A stretch of DNA of 64,000 bases from Mesorhizobium helmanticense (GTDB lineage: Bacteria > Pseudomonadota > Alphaproteobacteria > Rhizobiales > Rhizobiaceae), in assembly GCF_003034915.1 (NCBI RefSeq), contig NZ_PZJX01000007.1, positions 1 to 64,000 of the forward strand, written 5' to 3'. Positions 20,801 through 28,059 of this stretch are shown here, piece after piece. Within the stretch, counting starts at the first letter, position 1. Each line of letters starts with the position of its first letter. A program made the position numbers and the translations under genes. The notes beneath the pieces are model-generated. The model did not search any database, was not told the origin of the DNA, and saw only the letters and a list, made by a program, of their open reading frames with translations.

Positions 20801-21420
20801 CGCAGGCGCCTGTCGCACGCGCTCCCGAGCCGCCACGCCGGAACCCGTCGCCGGCGCCGCAGCCGGAGCTTCGTGCGCCGCAAGTGCCGTTGGGCGGGTC
20901 CGCCTTGCGCGACCTGGAGCGCCCAGTTGAGACGGCGCGTCAGCGCGATCCCAATGCCCGGACGCCTCAGGGTGGCTGGGTGCGCGATCTCCTGACCGGG
21001 GCATCGCGCGAAGAGGAAGCCAGGCCCGTCGCTCCGGCCGAAACGCGCCCGGCCCCTGCCCAGCGTTCGCCGCTTCATGTCATGGAGTCGCTCAACTCGC
21101 TTTCCGTCGATATCGCCCGAGCCATCGATCACGATGCTTCGATCGAATTGTGGAACCGCTATCGGCGTGGCGAGCGCGACGTGTTCACGCGGCGTCTCTA
21201 CACGCTGAAGGGCCAGCAGACTTTCGACGAAATCCGCCGCAAATATCAGACCGAGGCGGAATTCCGCGCCGCCGTCGACCGCTACTGCGACGATTTCGAG
21301 AAGCTGCTCAAGGACGTGTCGCGCAACGATCGCGACAACATCATGGCGCAGACCTACCTGACGTCGGACACCGGCAAGGTCTACACCATGCTTGCCCACG
21401 CCAGCGGCCGCCTGCATTGA
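14875..21420 (+). CDS. Giant coiled-coil protein of the growth pole ring (GPR/RgsE) type
   Basis: A 2,181-residue protein. After a charged, Gln/Asn-rich N-terminus (about 145 residues) there are two membrane helices at about 150-174 and 192-213. Some 1,700 residues of almost unbroken helical heptad and apolipoprotein-like repeats follow. The core (about 798-1190) has tandem units such as DLAKLAESRSSIDGLV and QVEKLAEGRDIL, arranged 36+29+29 residues. A later block repeats ARAxxIA-type units (about 1310-1560). A Pro-rich linker (about 1960-2060) precedes a compact conserved C-terminus (about 2070-2181). Size, topology and repeats match Agrobacterium GPR and Sinorhizobium RgsE, which form a ring at the growing pole and organise unipolar peptidoglycan synthesis. 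Databases often label such proteins kinesin or apolipoprotein by low-complexity similarity. Confidence 0.82.
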   Translation: MAKKTTTTRTLDSDVAKELEKALDIDLSGDAGGDLDIAASMEDLEAQISQAADELAREGRNQDAEPVVSQSETVAPLANQSHANQSQKTAPTANQSQSAKPAAKAKPAELRPVETRNGSQPAGFAPANDDRQKDYKTLLHSLNRRASNTIYWVVAIVSLVWLAGAGALANLLFGPDIWKIRTLDQFLARPELIGLAVAAILPVILFWAFAAMIRRAQEMRIAAQSMTEVAFRLAEPESLAQDRVMMIGQAVRREVAAMGEGIERTLARAVELETLVHSEVNQIERSYSENETRIRTLVDGLGSEREAVVTHAERVRASIAGAHETLKEEIGSASDLIRDSILNASTQLSMTITNSGDTLIDRINGSSMSIFDQVEGRLDTITDRLSTSGEAFASLLDTRIAKLTDTTDGLTRSLTDLLDDRTNGMVSLLGGAARTLSSEFEASLSGIERTLAERGQALIGEFQTRAEALDTGTQKLNAALEARARQINETLVERAREIAHTFQESKDTLSVMIDQGKTQIGADMADIVSSTSSMLEARASDFAGRMEAARHVVSRSFDSDIQRLADARVGIEEAVENHSRKLSESRERMTAAMQADLEKFAESRVGIDAAVTDQVQKLAEGRSLIARALEEDLRKVNESRAAIDASLGSHLERLEEGRNRLALALDEDSGKLVQARTIIDEMVAGHVGKLAEGRGILSRALEADLAKLADNRAGIDGLVAAQVEKIAEGRAVLAKALETDIVGIKDLIESHSAKLAEDRAGLSRSLDDDLSGIRGLIESHSGRLAEDRSLLSQTLEADLAKLAESRSSIDGLVAGQVEKLAEGRDILKRALETDLNTIKGVIAGQSDRLAEDRNQLSRALETDLQSVNSLISDHMNRLAEDRSTLSKALEDDLAKLAESRSSIDGLVAGQVEKLAEGRDILKRALEADLGSVNNLVNSHAEKLVEDRSALSKALEDDLARLAESRSSIDGLVAGQVEKLSEGRDILRRALEADLNTIKGVVADQSKQLTDNRAEFARALEADLGNVNSLVGSHAEKLLQDRSTLSKALEDDLAKLAESRSSIDGLVAGQVEKLAEGRDILRRALEADLNTIKGVVADQSQQLTDNRAEFARALEADLGNVNSLVGSHAEKLLQDRSTLSKALEDDLAKLAESRSSIDGLVAGQVEKLAEGRDILRRALEADLERLAASRGEVDDIITGHVGKLAEGRDMLTRALDDDLSKLADTRKDVDRSLSSHIDQIAARSTDISDAIAADVEKIEQAFSRQTGIIEERAGTMERALSTGVDNVRAVLEKSAVFVAGALREKVMEVTSALHEQAGVAFSDADRKIAERAEQTSAALLARAEDIARTFEEADRRLAARAQDTSSALIARAEDTSSALMARVDDTSNSLLARAQATADQLAARAGEIAGTFDAADQKLVARAVETAQSLAARAGDILRNFEGADERLTVRIGESAEALAARASDLGRIFDAADQQLMSRIAEGSEALSARASEIGRIFDEADHRLVARIADSTSTIGEHADNIVGAFASTEQRVAERARLTGQDLAVHAREIEQALAGADERLASSAAAAAARVEEQLAGVENRLAYTTETVGQRLNEQVSTAEAQLISRANAIAETFTAVGQHIGQSTNDAAKTIGSNTRELNTMLAARSAEISKILDETARPLVERFAQGGSELQKSMEEVTERATEKLRSENAALVNALASRTAETLSAVEGARSTLADSVAELIGRMSTSSAQLGQLIEQAATNLGQVDERLSGSTQSFAATTEKAAQTFASSARLVDSNTTRLTELSSATLREVASIATKFDEHSRLLSSASDLLGSAQANLEHTLERQSSLEDLAVGLVKKSEDLEKVMRSFENLVGQTLQNAEGKTLESADKIRSAISEVVDSATKRFADATEEMRRTAGSIKSELDLTRAELKKGVIEMPEEAKESTTAIRRAVSEQINALKELSDIVAKSGRGATDPSEPRSLRPAPQAPVARAPEPPRRNPSPAPQPELRAPQVPLGGSALRDLERPVETARQRDPNARTPQGGWVRDLLTGASREEEARPVAPAETRPAPAQRSPLHVMESLNSLSVDIARAIDHDASIELWNRYRRGERDVFTRRLYTLKGQQTFDEIRRKYQTEAEFRAAVDRYCDDFEKLLKDVSRNDRDNIMAQTYLTSDTGKVYTMLAHASGRLH
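17266..18430 (+). repeat. Tandem in-frame repeats within the GPR-like gene
   Basis: The codons for DLAKLAESRSSIDGLV (or close variants) start at 17266, 17548, 17743, 18025 and 18307. Four starts are therefore spaced 282, 195, 282 and 282 bases. The 282-base unit encodes 94 residues (36+29+29); the 195-base unit lacks one 29-residue part. Bases 17896-18035 and 18178-18317 appear identical, showing a recent duplication. Confidence 0.9.
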
Positions 21421-21437
21421 TCAGGCAATAGGGAATC

Positions 21438-21467
21438 AAAAAAGGCGGGAGATTTTCCCGCCTTTTT
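21438..21467 (+). terminator. Bidirectional rho-independent terminator
   Basis: GGCGGGA (21444-21450) pairs with TCCCGCC (21456-21462). The stem is extended by a run of A on the left and T on the right. It lies 18 bases after the GPR-like stop and serves both that gene and the convergent lipoprotein gene. Confidence 0.85.
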
Positions 21468-21507
21468 CATTCTCGATCCGCAGGTTCCGCAGCCGGCCTT
21501 GTTTCTC

Positions 21508-22119
21508 TCAGATCACCGAATCAGTCCAGCGCACGATGTCCCTGGCCGCGTCGCCGAAGGCGTTGTCGAGTGCGCCGACATAGGCCTGGTTGCCGCTGCC
21601 CGAGACGGGCGCGCTCGCGGTAAAGCTCTTCGATGCGCGCACCTCGCCGTTGCGGTCGTTCAGTATCCGCACGAACAGATCGACCTCGGCGTGTTCGCCG
21701 CCATCGACGCGGACGTCGAAGGACCGGACCTCGACGATCACCTGGTAATCGATCGCCAGCCCCTCGCCCGGCTTGCCAACGCCGGCGAAGCTGCCCGAAC
21801 GCTGGAACGTCTCGGCGAGCCGCGCCTGCACGATCAGCGGCAGCCGATCGGCCCACTGCGCGCCCTTGAGATACTGGATCGACCGATCGGACGGCCTGAT
21901 GACGATGTTCTGGCTGTCCAGCGCCTTGAGCGCCGACGGCTGGGCGATGAGTATCTGGCGGCGGCTGTGGCTGCGCGCGTCAAGCGATGGCGCCGAAAGC
22001 TCGAACGTATCGAGCGGAGCCGGGCCGCCGCCCGGCAAGGCCGCGCAACTGGCAAGGGTCAGGGCAAGCAATGCCACAGCCGATCTGACGCCGCCCGATT
22101 TGACCCAAAACGACTTCAC
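21508..22119 (-). CDS. ABC-type transport auxiliary lipoprotein (Mla/MCE system)
   Basis: A 203-residue lipoprotein with a short signal peptide and a lipobox LASC near residue 24, then a domain of the PqiC/ABC-transport auxiliary type with beta-strands such as LIVQARLAETFQRSG. It is the last gene of the minus-strand operon permease-ATPase-MlaD-lipoprotein, and probably links the MCE complex to the outer membrane. The GTG at 22119 has a GGGGA ribosome site and places the signal peptide correctly; longer in-frame starts (22176 or 22233) are possible but add unlikely residues. Confidence 0.8.
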   Translation of the reverse strand: MKSFWVKSGGVRSAVALLALTLASCAALPGGGPAPLDTFELSAPSLDARSHSRRQILIAQPSALKALDSQNIVIRPSDRSIQYLKGAQWADRLPLIVQARLAETFQRSGSFAGVGKPGEGLAIDYQVIVEVRSFDVRVDGGEHAEVDLFVRILNDRNGEVRASKSFTASAPVSGSGNQAYVGALDNAFGDAARDIVRWTDSVI

Positions 22120-22213
22120 ACGCGATCCCCGCAATACCCGGCCTCGTTGTCCCCAGATCGTAAGGTCAACCTGCATTGGTGGTCCATGTTTTTGCTGGGT
22201 GCGAAGGCCGAAG

Positions 22214-23587
22214 TCAACGCCGCGCCCTGCCATCGAACTGTCGAACCTCGCCTTCTCCCCCTGAAAGTATCCGCTGCGGATTGCGGCTGAGGTCCGTCAC
22301 CGCCTCTTCGATACGGTTGATCGAGCGGCGACTGTCCTGGACCAGCGCCTCGACGTTTTGCAGGCCCTGGCCGGAGAATCGCGCCAGATTGTCGGTGATG
22401 GTGCCGAGGCGGGCGTTCAGCGTATCGGCGACCTGCTTGAACGACTTCAGCGTATTCCTGGCATCGGCCATCACGCCGTCCGCCTGGCCGGAGCCCAGCA
22501 ATGTGTCGACCTTGGCGAGAATGCCGTCGACGCGCACCGAAGCGTCGTTGAGGCGCCCCGCGAGCTGGTGTGCATCCTTGATCGTTTCGTCGATGTCGTC
22601 GCTTCGGTCGGCGAATTTATCGGTCACCTTGGCGATATCGGCGGCAGCCTTGTTGGCGTTTTCGCTGGCTTTCTGGATGTTGGCCAGCGCGGTGCGAACC
22701 TGCGCCGGGTCGATGCCGTCGAGAACGCCGTCGACCTTGGTCAGCGTGCCTTGCGTCTTTTGTGCGAAGTCGTTGATCGACCCCACAGCCGTGTCGACAT
22801 TCTTGATGACGGTATCGAACTGCTTCGAGGTTTCCTTCAGATTGCCGGTCACCGTATCGACATTGGCGACGATGCTCTTGATCTGGTCCTTGTCGACGGC
22901 ATTGAGCAGCCCCTCGGCCGCCTTCAGCGTCCCGTCGAGCTTGCCGGAAACGCCCTTCAACTCGTCCGACAGCGAACTGACGCTGGCGAGGAATTTGTCG
23001 ATACCGTCGGAGTTCTTGGCCAGCGCGTCCGAGAAGGTCTGCACATTGTTGACGGTCTGCGTCAGCGGCCCGCGAACGTCCTTGGTGAAGCCTTCGAGCT
23101 GGGTGAGAACCGTGTCGGCGCGGGTGAAGATGTTCTGCGCCGTTTGCAACAAATTGGTGACCGCCGACGGGTTGGCGACGATCTCGGCGACCTTGCCTTC
23201 CGCTTCCGCCTGGTCGAGAAGCTTCACTTCCTTGGGATCGGCGCCCTTGAGTTCGATATTGGCCTGGCCTGTAAGGCCGGCAAGCCCGATATCGGCCTGC
23301 GTCGACTTGGTGATCGGCGTCATGCGGTCTATCTCGGTGTCGGCGATAGCGGCGGTCGGATTGTCGACGTCGATATAGACGCGCCTGACATCGCCGACCT
23401 TGACACCGTTGAACAGCACGAAACTGCCGCGGCCGAGACCGGACGCCGAGCCGGGGATGCGCACACGCAGCATCACCGTCTCACCCTTGTCACCGATTGC
23501 GGCCGTCCAATAGACGAACGCAAAAGCCGCCAGGATCGCGGCCAGCGTGAAAATGCCGACAATAACGTAGTTGGCTCTGGTTTCCAT
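22214..23587 (-). CDS. MlaD-family (MCE) substrate-binding protein
   Basis: A 457-residue protein anchored by one N-terminal helix (about residues 8-29). A single MCE domain follows at about 40-120, with the signature VRIPGSASGLGRGSFVLFNG and GLTGQANIELKG. The remaining 300 residues are a long helical tail with repeated amphipathic segments such as VDTVTGNLKETSKQFDTV. MCE proteins form hexameric rings that carry lipids across the periplasm. The tail is much longer than E. coli MlaD and suggests a needle- or tunnel-like extension. It lies 14 bases after the ATPase gene, in the operon. Confidence 0.88.
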   Translation of the reverse strand: METRANYVIVGIFTLAAILAAFAFVYWTAAIGDKGETVMLRVRIPGSASGLGRGSFVLFNGVKVGDVRRVYIDVDNPTAAIADTEIDRMTPITKSTQADIGLAGLTGQANIELKGADPKEVKLLDQAEAEGKVAEIVANPSAVTNLLQTAQNIFTRADTVLTQLEGFTKDVRGPLTQTVNNVQTFSDALAKNSDGIDKFLASVSSLSDELKGVSGKLDGTLKAAEGLLNAVDKDQIKSIVANVDTVTGNLKETSKQFDTVIKNVDTAVGSINDFAQKTQGTLTKVDGVLDGIDPAQVRTALANIQKASENANKAAADIAKVTDKFADRSDDIDETIKDAHQLAGRLNDASVRVDGILAKVDTLLGSGQADGVMADARNTLKSFKQVADTLNARLGTITDNLARFSGQGLQNVEALVQDSRRSINRIEEAVTDLSRNPQRILSGGEGEVRQFDGRARR

Positions 23588-23601
23588 TGCCTCACTTATG
23601 G

Positions 23602-24423
23602 CTATGCGCGCGCCGCAAGATCAAGTTGCCGGGCACGTTTTCCGCGGAAATAGGATTTCACCCACGGTTCCTCGCTTTTGAGCATGTCGTCGATCGTGCC
23701 TTCGACCAGCACCTTCTTTTTGCCGAGCACGGCCACCCGATCGCAGGCGGTGAACAGCGTGTCGAGATCGTGCGTGACCATATAAACGGTCAAATCCATG
23801 GTATCGCGCAGCTTGACGACCAGTTCGTCGAACTCCGCAGCACTGATCGGATCAAGGCCGGATGTCGGCTCGTCGAGAAAGACGATGTCGGGGTCGAGCG
23901 CCAATGCGCGCGCCAGTGCCGCGCGCTTGATCATGCCGCCGGAAAGCTCGGAAGGGAATTTCTGCGCCGCATCCGGTGGTAGCCCGACCAGTTCGACCTT
24001 GAGCATCGCCAGCTCGTCCATCAGCTTTCGCGGCAAGTCGAGATACTCACGCATCGGTACCTGCACATTTTCAAGCACCGTGAGTGCGGAAAACAGCGCG
24101 CCGTGCTGAAAGAGGACGCCGAGGCGCATGTCGATGCGAAGACGCTCCCTTTCGCTCGCCTTTTCGACATCGACGCCGAACAGCTTGATCGTCCCCGATT
24201 GCTTGCGCGTCAGGCCGAGGATGGTGCGCAACAGAACCGACTTGCCGGCGCCTGAAGCGCCGACAAAGCCGAGGATCTCGCCGCGCCTGATATCGAGCGA
24301 CAGATGATCGAGAATGACCTTGTCACCGAAGGAGACGGTGATGTCGTGCGCCGAAAGCACGATCTCGTCTTCGTCGGCTTCCGCCGCAACCCTGGATGCC
24401 TCTGTGCTGTCCTGCATTGTCAT
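23602..24423 (-). CDS. MlaF-like ABC transporter ATP-binding protein
   Basis: A 273-residue ATPase. Walker A GASGAGKS lies at residues 55-62, the signature is LSGGM, and Walker B is the FLDEPTSGLDP stretch with an H-loop in VTHDLDT. It powers the MCE lipid-transport complex made with the upstream permease and the downstream MlaD-like protein. Its start is one base past the permease stop, so the genes are tightly packed and probably co-translated. Confidence 0.92.
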   Translation of the reverse strand: MTMQDSTEASRVAAEADEDEIVLSAHDITVSFGDKVILDHLSLDIRRGEILGFVGASGAGKSVLLRTILGLTRKQSGTIKLFGVDVEKASERERLRIDMRLGVLFQHGALFSALTVLENVQVPMREYLDLPRKLMDELAMLKVELVGLPPDAAQKFPSELSGGMIKRAALARALALDPDIVFLDEPTSGLDPISAAEFDELVVKLRDTMDLTVYMVTHDLDTLFTACDRVAVLGKKKVLVEGTIDDMLKSEEPWVKSYFRGKRARQLDLAARA

Positions 24424-24424
24424 G

Positions 24425-25609
24425 TCAGAACTCGATCGCCGCGTAGAACATGGCGAAAAGCCCGTCGAGGATGATGACCACGAAGATCGACTTCACCACG
24501 GAAGCGGTCACGTGCTGCCCGAGCGATTCTGCGCTGCCGCCAACTTTCATGCCTTCGACGGAGGCGATCGTGCCGATGATCATGGCCATGAACGGTGCCT
24601 TGATCAGGCCGGCAAAGATGGTGCTGATATCGATGGCGACGCGCAGCCGGTCGATAAAGGCCGCCGGCGGGATGTCGGAATAGAGCCATGCGGCCAGGAT
24701 GCCGCCGCCAAGGGCCGCGAAATTGGCGATGATCGTCAGGCAAGGCAGCGCGATCACCAGCGCGACCAGCCGCGGAAATACCAGGACGCCGATCGGATTG
24801 AGCCCGATGACCTTCAGCGCGTCGACCTCCTCGCGCATCTTCATCGAACCGATTTCAGCGGTGATGGCGCTGCCCGAGCGGCCAGCGATCATGATCGCGG
24901 TCATCAGCACGCCGAGCTCGCGCAGGATCAGCACCCCGACCAGGTCGACGACAAAGATGTCGGCGCCGAAGTAGCTGAGCTGATAGGCGCCTTGTTGGGC
25001 AACGATCGCGCCGACGATGGCCGACATCAGCACCACCACTGGTATGGCGCCGACGCCCATGCGATCGATCTGGTTGAAGATTGCCGCCGGATTGACCGCA
25101 TGGCCGCGGCCAAGCTTCATCTGCGAGCCTTGTATCGTGGCGCCAAGAATGTTCATCGAGGCCAGGAAATCGTCGCGCATCTCGTAAACGCGACGGCCAA
25201 CCGCCTCGAGCGCACGGATGACGATGTTCGGCGGTCTTGCAATGCCCGACTCAGGCTCGCGCCGAACCGCGTCGCCGACCGCGCCGAGCAGGATGGAGGC
25301 GATCTCGCTTTGCCCCTGCAGGTCGATCTCGACACCCTTCTTTTCGAAGACGCTGACCAGGCGGTCGATCAGCCAGGCGCCGGCGGTATCCATCTTTTCA
25401 ATATGGGAAAGATCGAGCGTAAGCGTCTTGAAACCGCTGCGTTTCTCGATCTTGCGCATCTCGGCATCGACCAGTGCCACGGTGCGCGTCGTCCAGTTGC
25501 CGGCGAAGGCGCAGCGCAGAACATCGCCCTCTTCACCAACCTCAACGCGCGGCCGGGGGTCGGCCTCGCTGGGGGTGCCGCTTGCGAAACGTTTGCGGGT
25601 GGTCAACAT
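24425..25609 (-). CDS. STAS-MlaE fusion permease of an MCE transporter
   Basis: A 394-residue protein. Residues about 20-110 form a STAS domain with the MlaB-like LDLSHIEKMDTAGAW core. A MlaE/YrbE permease domain of about 250 residues follows, with the conserved ILRELGVLMTAIMIAGRSGS and EVDALKVIGLNP loops. E. coli splits these functions between MlaB and MlaE; here they are one chain. It is the first gene of the four-gene minus-strand operon. The ATG at 25609 has an AGGACG site; the longer open frame upstream is not coding because it lies antisense to the epimerase gene. Confidence 0.9.
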   Translation of the reverse strand: MLTTRKRFASGTPSEADPRPRVEVGEEGDVLRCAFAGNWTTRTVALVDAEMRKIEKRSGFKTLTLDLSHIEKMDTAGAWLIDRLVSVFEKKGVEIDLQGQSEIASILLGAVGDAVRREPESGIARPPNIVIRALEAVGRRVYEMRDDFLASMNILGATIQGSQMKLGRGHAVNPAAIFNQIDRMGVGAIPVVVLMSAIVGAIVAQQGAYQLSYFGADIFVVDLVGVLILRELGVLMTAIMIAGRSGSAITAEIGSMKMREEVDALKVIGLNPIGVLVFPRLVALVIALPCLTIIANFAALGGGILAAWLYSDIPPAAFIDRLRVAIDISTIFAGLIKAPFMAMIIGTIASVEGMKVGGSAESLGQHVTASVVKSIFVVIILDGLFAMFYAAIEF

Positions 25610-25687
25610 GGCGTCCTGTTTAGCCTGACGGGGTCGAGCTGTCGATTTGCCGACAAGCCCCTTCTCGCACAGCCGGAGCAGAAAAAT

Positions 25688-26671
25688 ATGGCGCGTGTCA
25701 TTTCGGTCGAGGCCGAGCGCTTTCCCATCGCCGGCGCCTTCACCATTTCGCGCGGCTCGAAGACCGAGGCCGAGGTGATCATTTGCACGATCAGGCAGGG
25801 CAGCCATACCGGGCGCGGCGAATGCGTCCCCTACAAGCGCTACGGCGAAAACATGGATGGCGTCCACGCAGCGATCGAGGCCATGCGGGAACGGATTGCA
25901 GGCGGCATCGACCGGGTTGGGCTGCTCGACGCCATGCCGGCGGGTGCCGCGCGCAACGCCATCGACTGCGCGCTCTGGGATCTGGAGGCGAAGATTACCG
26001 GAACACCAGTGGCGCGCGCGATAGGCGCGGTTCCGTTGCGGACGCTGGAGACGGCCTACACGTTGTCGCTCGGCGAGCCGGAAGCGATGGCCGCACAGGC
26101 CCGCGCCAACGCCATGCGTCCGCTGCTCAAGGTCAAGATCGGCGGCGACAACGACATCGCCCGTATCCGCGCCGTCACCGAGGCGGCACCGCAAAGCCGC
26201 ATCATCCTCGACGCCAATGAGGGCTGGACGGACGATAACATCGTGGAAAACCTCGCCTTTGCCGCGGAGCAACGCATCGCGCTGATCGAACAGCCGCTTC
26301 CCGCGGGCCGTGACGGCATCCTTCGCCACATCGCGCATCCGGTGCCGATCTGCGCCGACGAGAGCGTGCACGAGGCGAAGGACCTCGCCTCGATGGTCGG
26401 CCTCTACGATGCCGTCAACATCAAGCTCGACAAGGCGGGCGGGCTGACGGCGGCCCTCGCCCTTCGCAACCGCGCCCGCGAACTGGGTTTCGGCGTCATG
26501 GTCGGCTGCATGGTCGGCACGTCGCTTGCCATGGCGCCGGCCGTGCTGCTCGCCCAGGATGCCGATTTCGTCGATCTCGACGGTCCGCTGCTGCTGGCCC
26601 GCGACCGCGTGCCGGGCCTCGTCTACCAGGGATCGCTAGTATCACCCCCCGATCCGGTGCTGTGGGGCTGA
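25688..26671 (+). CDS. Enolase-superfamily dipeptide epimerase / N-acetyl-D-Glu racemase type
   Basis: A 327-residue enolase-superfamily protein of the muconate-lactonising subgroup. Catalytic lysines are in LKVKIGG (about 147-149) and NIKLDKAGG (about 246). The metal ligands are in LDANEGW (about 174), IEQPLP (about 199) and CADES (about 224). This arrangement fits L-Ala-D/L-Glu epimerases and also the related DgcA N-acetyl-D-Glu racemases; a DgcN partner is not adjacent, so I cannot choose. It is divergent from the Mla operon and overlaps the convergent MFS gene by 30 bases. Confidence 0.83.
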   Translation: MARVISVEAERFPIAGAFTISRGSKTEAEVIICTIRQGSHTGRGECVPYKRYGENMDGVHAAIEAMRERIAGGIDRVGLLDAMPAGAARNAIDCALWDLEAKITGTPVARAIGAVPLRTLETAYTLSLGEPEAMAAQARANAMRPLLKVKIGGDNDIARIRAVTEAAPQSRIILDANEGWTDDNIVENLAFAAEQRIALIEQPLPAGRDGILRHIAHPVPICADESVHEAKDLASMVGLYDAVNIKLDKAGGLTAALALRNRARELGFGVMVGCMVGTSLAMAPAVLLAQDADFVDLDGPLLLARDRVPGLVYQGSLVSPPDPVLWG

Positions 26672-27856
26672 ACGAGCCGCAAATCCGATCAGCGTCAGCC
26701 CGATCAGGGCGATCGGGATCATGGCGAAAAAGCCGTCCACGCCGAAGCGGTCGTAGAGCGGGCCGGACAGAAGCGTGACGACAGCCGTGAAAAAGCCGTT
26801 GGAGAAATATGCGATGCCTTGCGCTGCGCCGGTTCGTTCCTCCGCGACTGTTTCGCCGATCATCTTCTGCAGGCCGATCAGCACCAGCGCCACGGAAATG
26901 GCATGCAGCGTCTGGACAGCGAAAAATCCGGCGACGCCAAGACCAAGCGGCCAGATCAGCGGGAAAGCGATCCAGCGGACGATCGAGCCGATCCCGGCTA
27001 TCACCATGATCGACACGACGGAGAATGAGCCGAACACACGGGTGAAGGCCAAAAACATGCAAATCTCGGCCACCACGCCCCATCCCCACAGCAGCCCGAC
27101 AACCGAATCGCTGATGCCGATCGATTTCCAGTAGATCGACACGAAACCGTAGAGAAACGCATGGCTGGCGGTGATGACGCCGACGCCGATGGAGAAATAC
27201 AGGAAATACGCATTAAGAAGTTTCGGCGCCGATTGCTGGATATCGCTGGCTGACAGTGGCGAGGCCCGTCGGGGACGACCAAGCCGCGGCGCAATCAGTC
27301 CGACGGCAAGGGCTGCGGCAAACGCCACGAAGATGATCACCGGGACAGCCCCGGCGCTGGTCGCGGACAGGATGAAGCCGCCGGCAAGATTGGCGCAGAG
27401 ATAGGAGATCGATCCCCATTTGCGCATGCTTGCGTAATTCGAGCCGAAGCGGCGCACGCCCGACAGCGCCAGCGAATCGGCGATCGGCGAGTGCGGCGTC
27501 CAGACGACGGCAAGCGCCAGCGACACGGCGAGCACCATGGCGTAGGTCGGTGGCAGGAAGTAGCCGGCGGCCAGCACCAGCGATGCGGCGACCAGCGCGA
27601 TATAGACATTGGCGCGGTCCCTCGCCCGGTCGGCGAGCGCGGTAAGCAACGGCGTGGTCACCACACGCAGGAACATCGGCGCGGCGAGAATGACCGCTAT
27701 TTGCTCGGCATGAAAACCCTTTGCCTGCAGCCACAGCGGAAAGTAAGGCAAATGCGTGCCCAGCGGCACGAAAAGCGTGAAGAAGATCAAGCTCATGCGC
27801 AGCTCGAAATGGCGCGGCTTGACGAGCTGTTCGGGCGAAAGCGGCGGCAGGGACAT
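26642..27856 (-). CDS. MFS transporter (MFS_1-like, HcaT-type)
   Basis: A 404-residue 12-helix transporter of the group related to HcaT and NupG-like MFS_1 proteins. The N-terminal PLGTHLPYFPLWLQAKGFHAEQI-like wording (broken here by helix boundaries) and RFGSNYASMRKWGSISY are typical of this branch. No substrate is evident. The ATG at 27856 was chosen over 27949 because the extra residues are not hydrophobic or conserved. Its 3' end overlaps the convergent epimerase gene by 30 bases. Confidence 0.85.
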   Translation of the reverse strand: MSLPPLSPEQLVKPRHFELRMSLIFFTLFVPLGTHLPYFPLWLQAKGFHAEQIAVILAAPMFLRVVTTPLLTALADRARDRANVYIALVAASLVLAAGYFLPPTYAMVLAVSLALAVVWTPHSPIADSLALSGVRRFGSNYASMRKWGSISYLCANLAGGFILSATSAGAVPVIIFVAFAAALAVGLIAPRLGRPRRASPLSASDIQQSAPKLLNAYFLYFSIGVGVITASHAFLYGFVSIYWKSIGISDSVVGLLWGWGVVAEICMFLAFTRVFGSFSVVSIMVIAGIGSIVRWIAFPLIWPLGLGVAGFFAVQTLHAISVALVLIGLQKMIGETVAEERTGAAQGIAYFSNGFFTAVVTLLSGPLYDRFGVDGFFAMIPIALIGLTLIGFAARSAPQHRIGG

Positions 27857-27954
27857 GAATCGATCCAATGACGCTGCATTCGTCGGCTGCAACGCGCATC
27901 GATCCCTAACATGCGGGAAAGTGAGTCGAAACCGCCTGGACCAACGCATCGGCC

Positions 27955-28048
27955 CGAAAATCGATTCCGATTTTCGGAGAGCACGATGCGTAGATTAGAA
28001 AGTGTTAGGGCGTACATTGTGCGTCCAAGTGGGCGCACGTCGCCCTAA
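27955..28048. repeat. Rhizobial palindromic intergenic element (composite)
   Basis: Two palindromes are joined. CGAAAATCG (27955-27963) faces CGATTTTCG (27968-27976). Then a large hairpin has outer arms TTAGGGCG (28005-28012) with CGCCCTAA (28041-28048) and an inner stem GTGCGTCC with GGGCGCAC (28019-28026 and 28031-28038). The wording matches the mosaic palindromic elements widespread in rhizobial genomes. Confidence 0.75.
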
Positions 28049-28059
28049 TTAATGCACTG

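Noticed and set aside
25610..26371. Upstream extension of the STAS-MlaE gene
   Set aside because: The extension lies antisense to the well-supported enolase-superfamily gene and lacks STAS-like sequence; the ATG at 25609 has a proper ribosome site.
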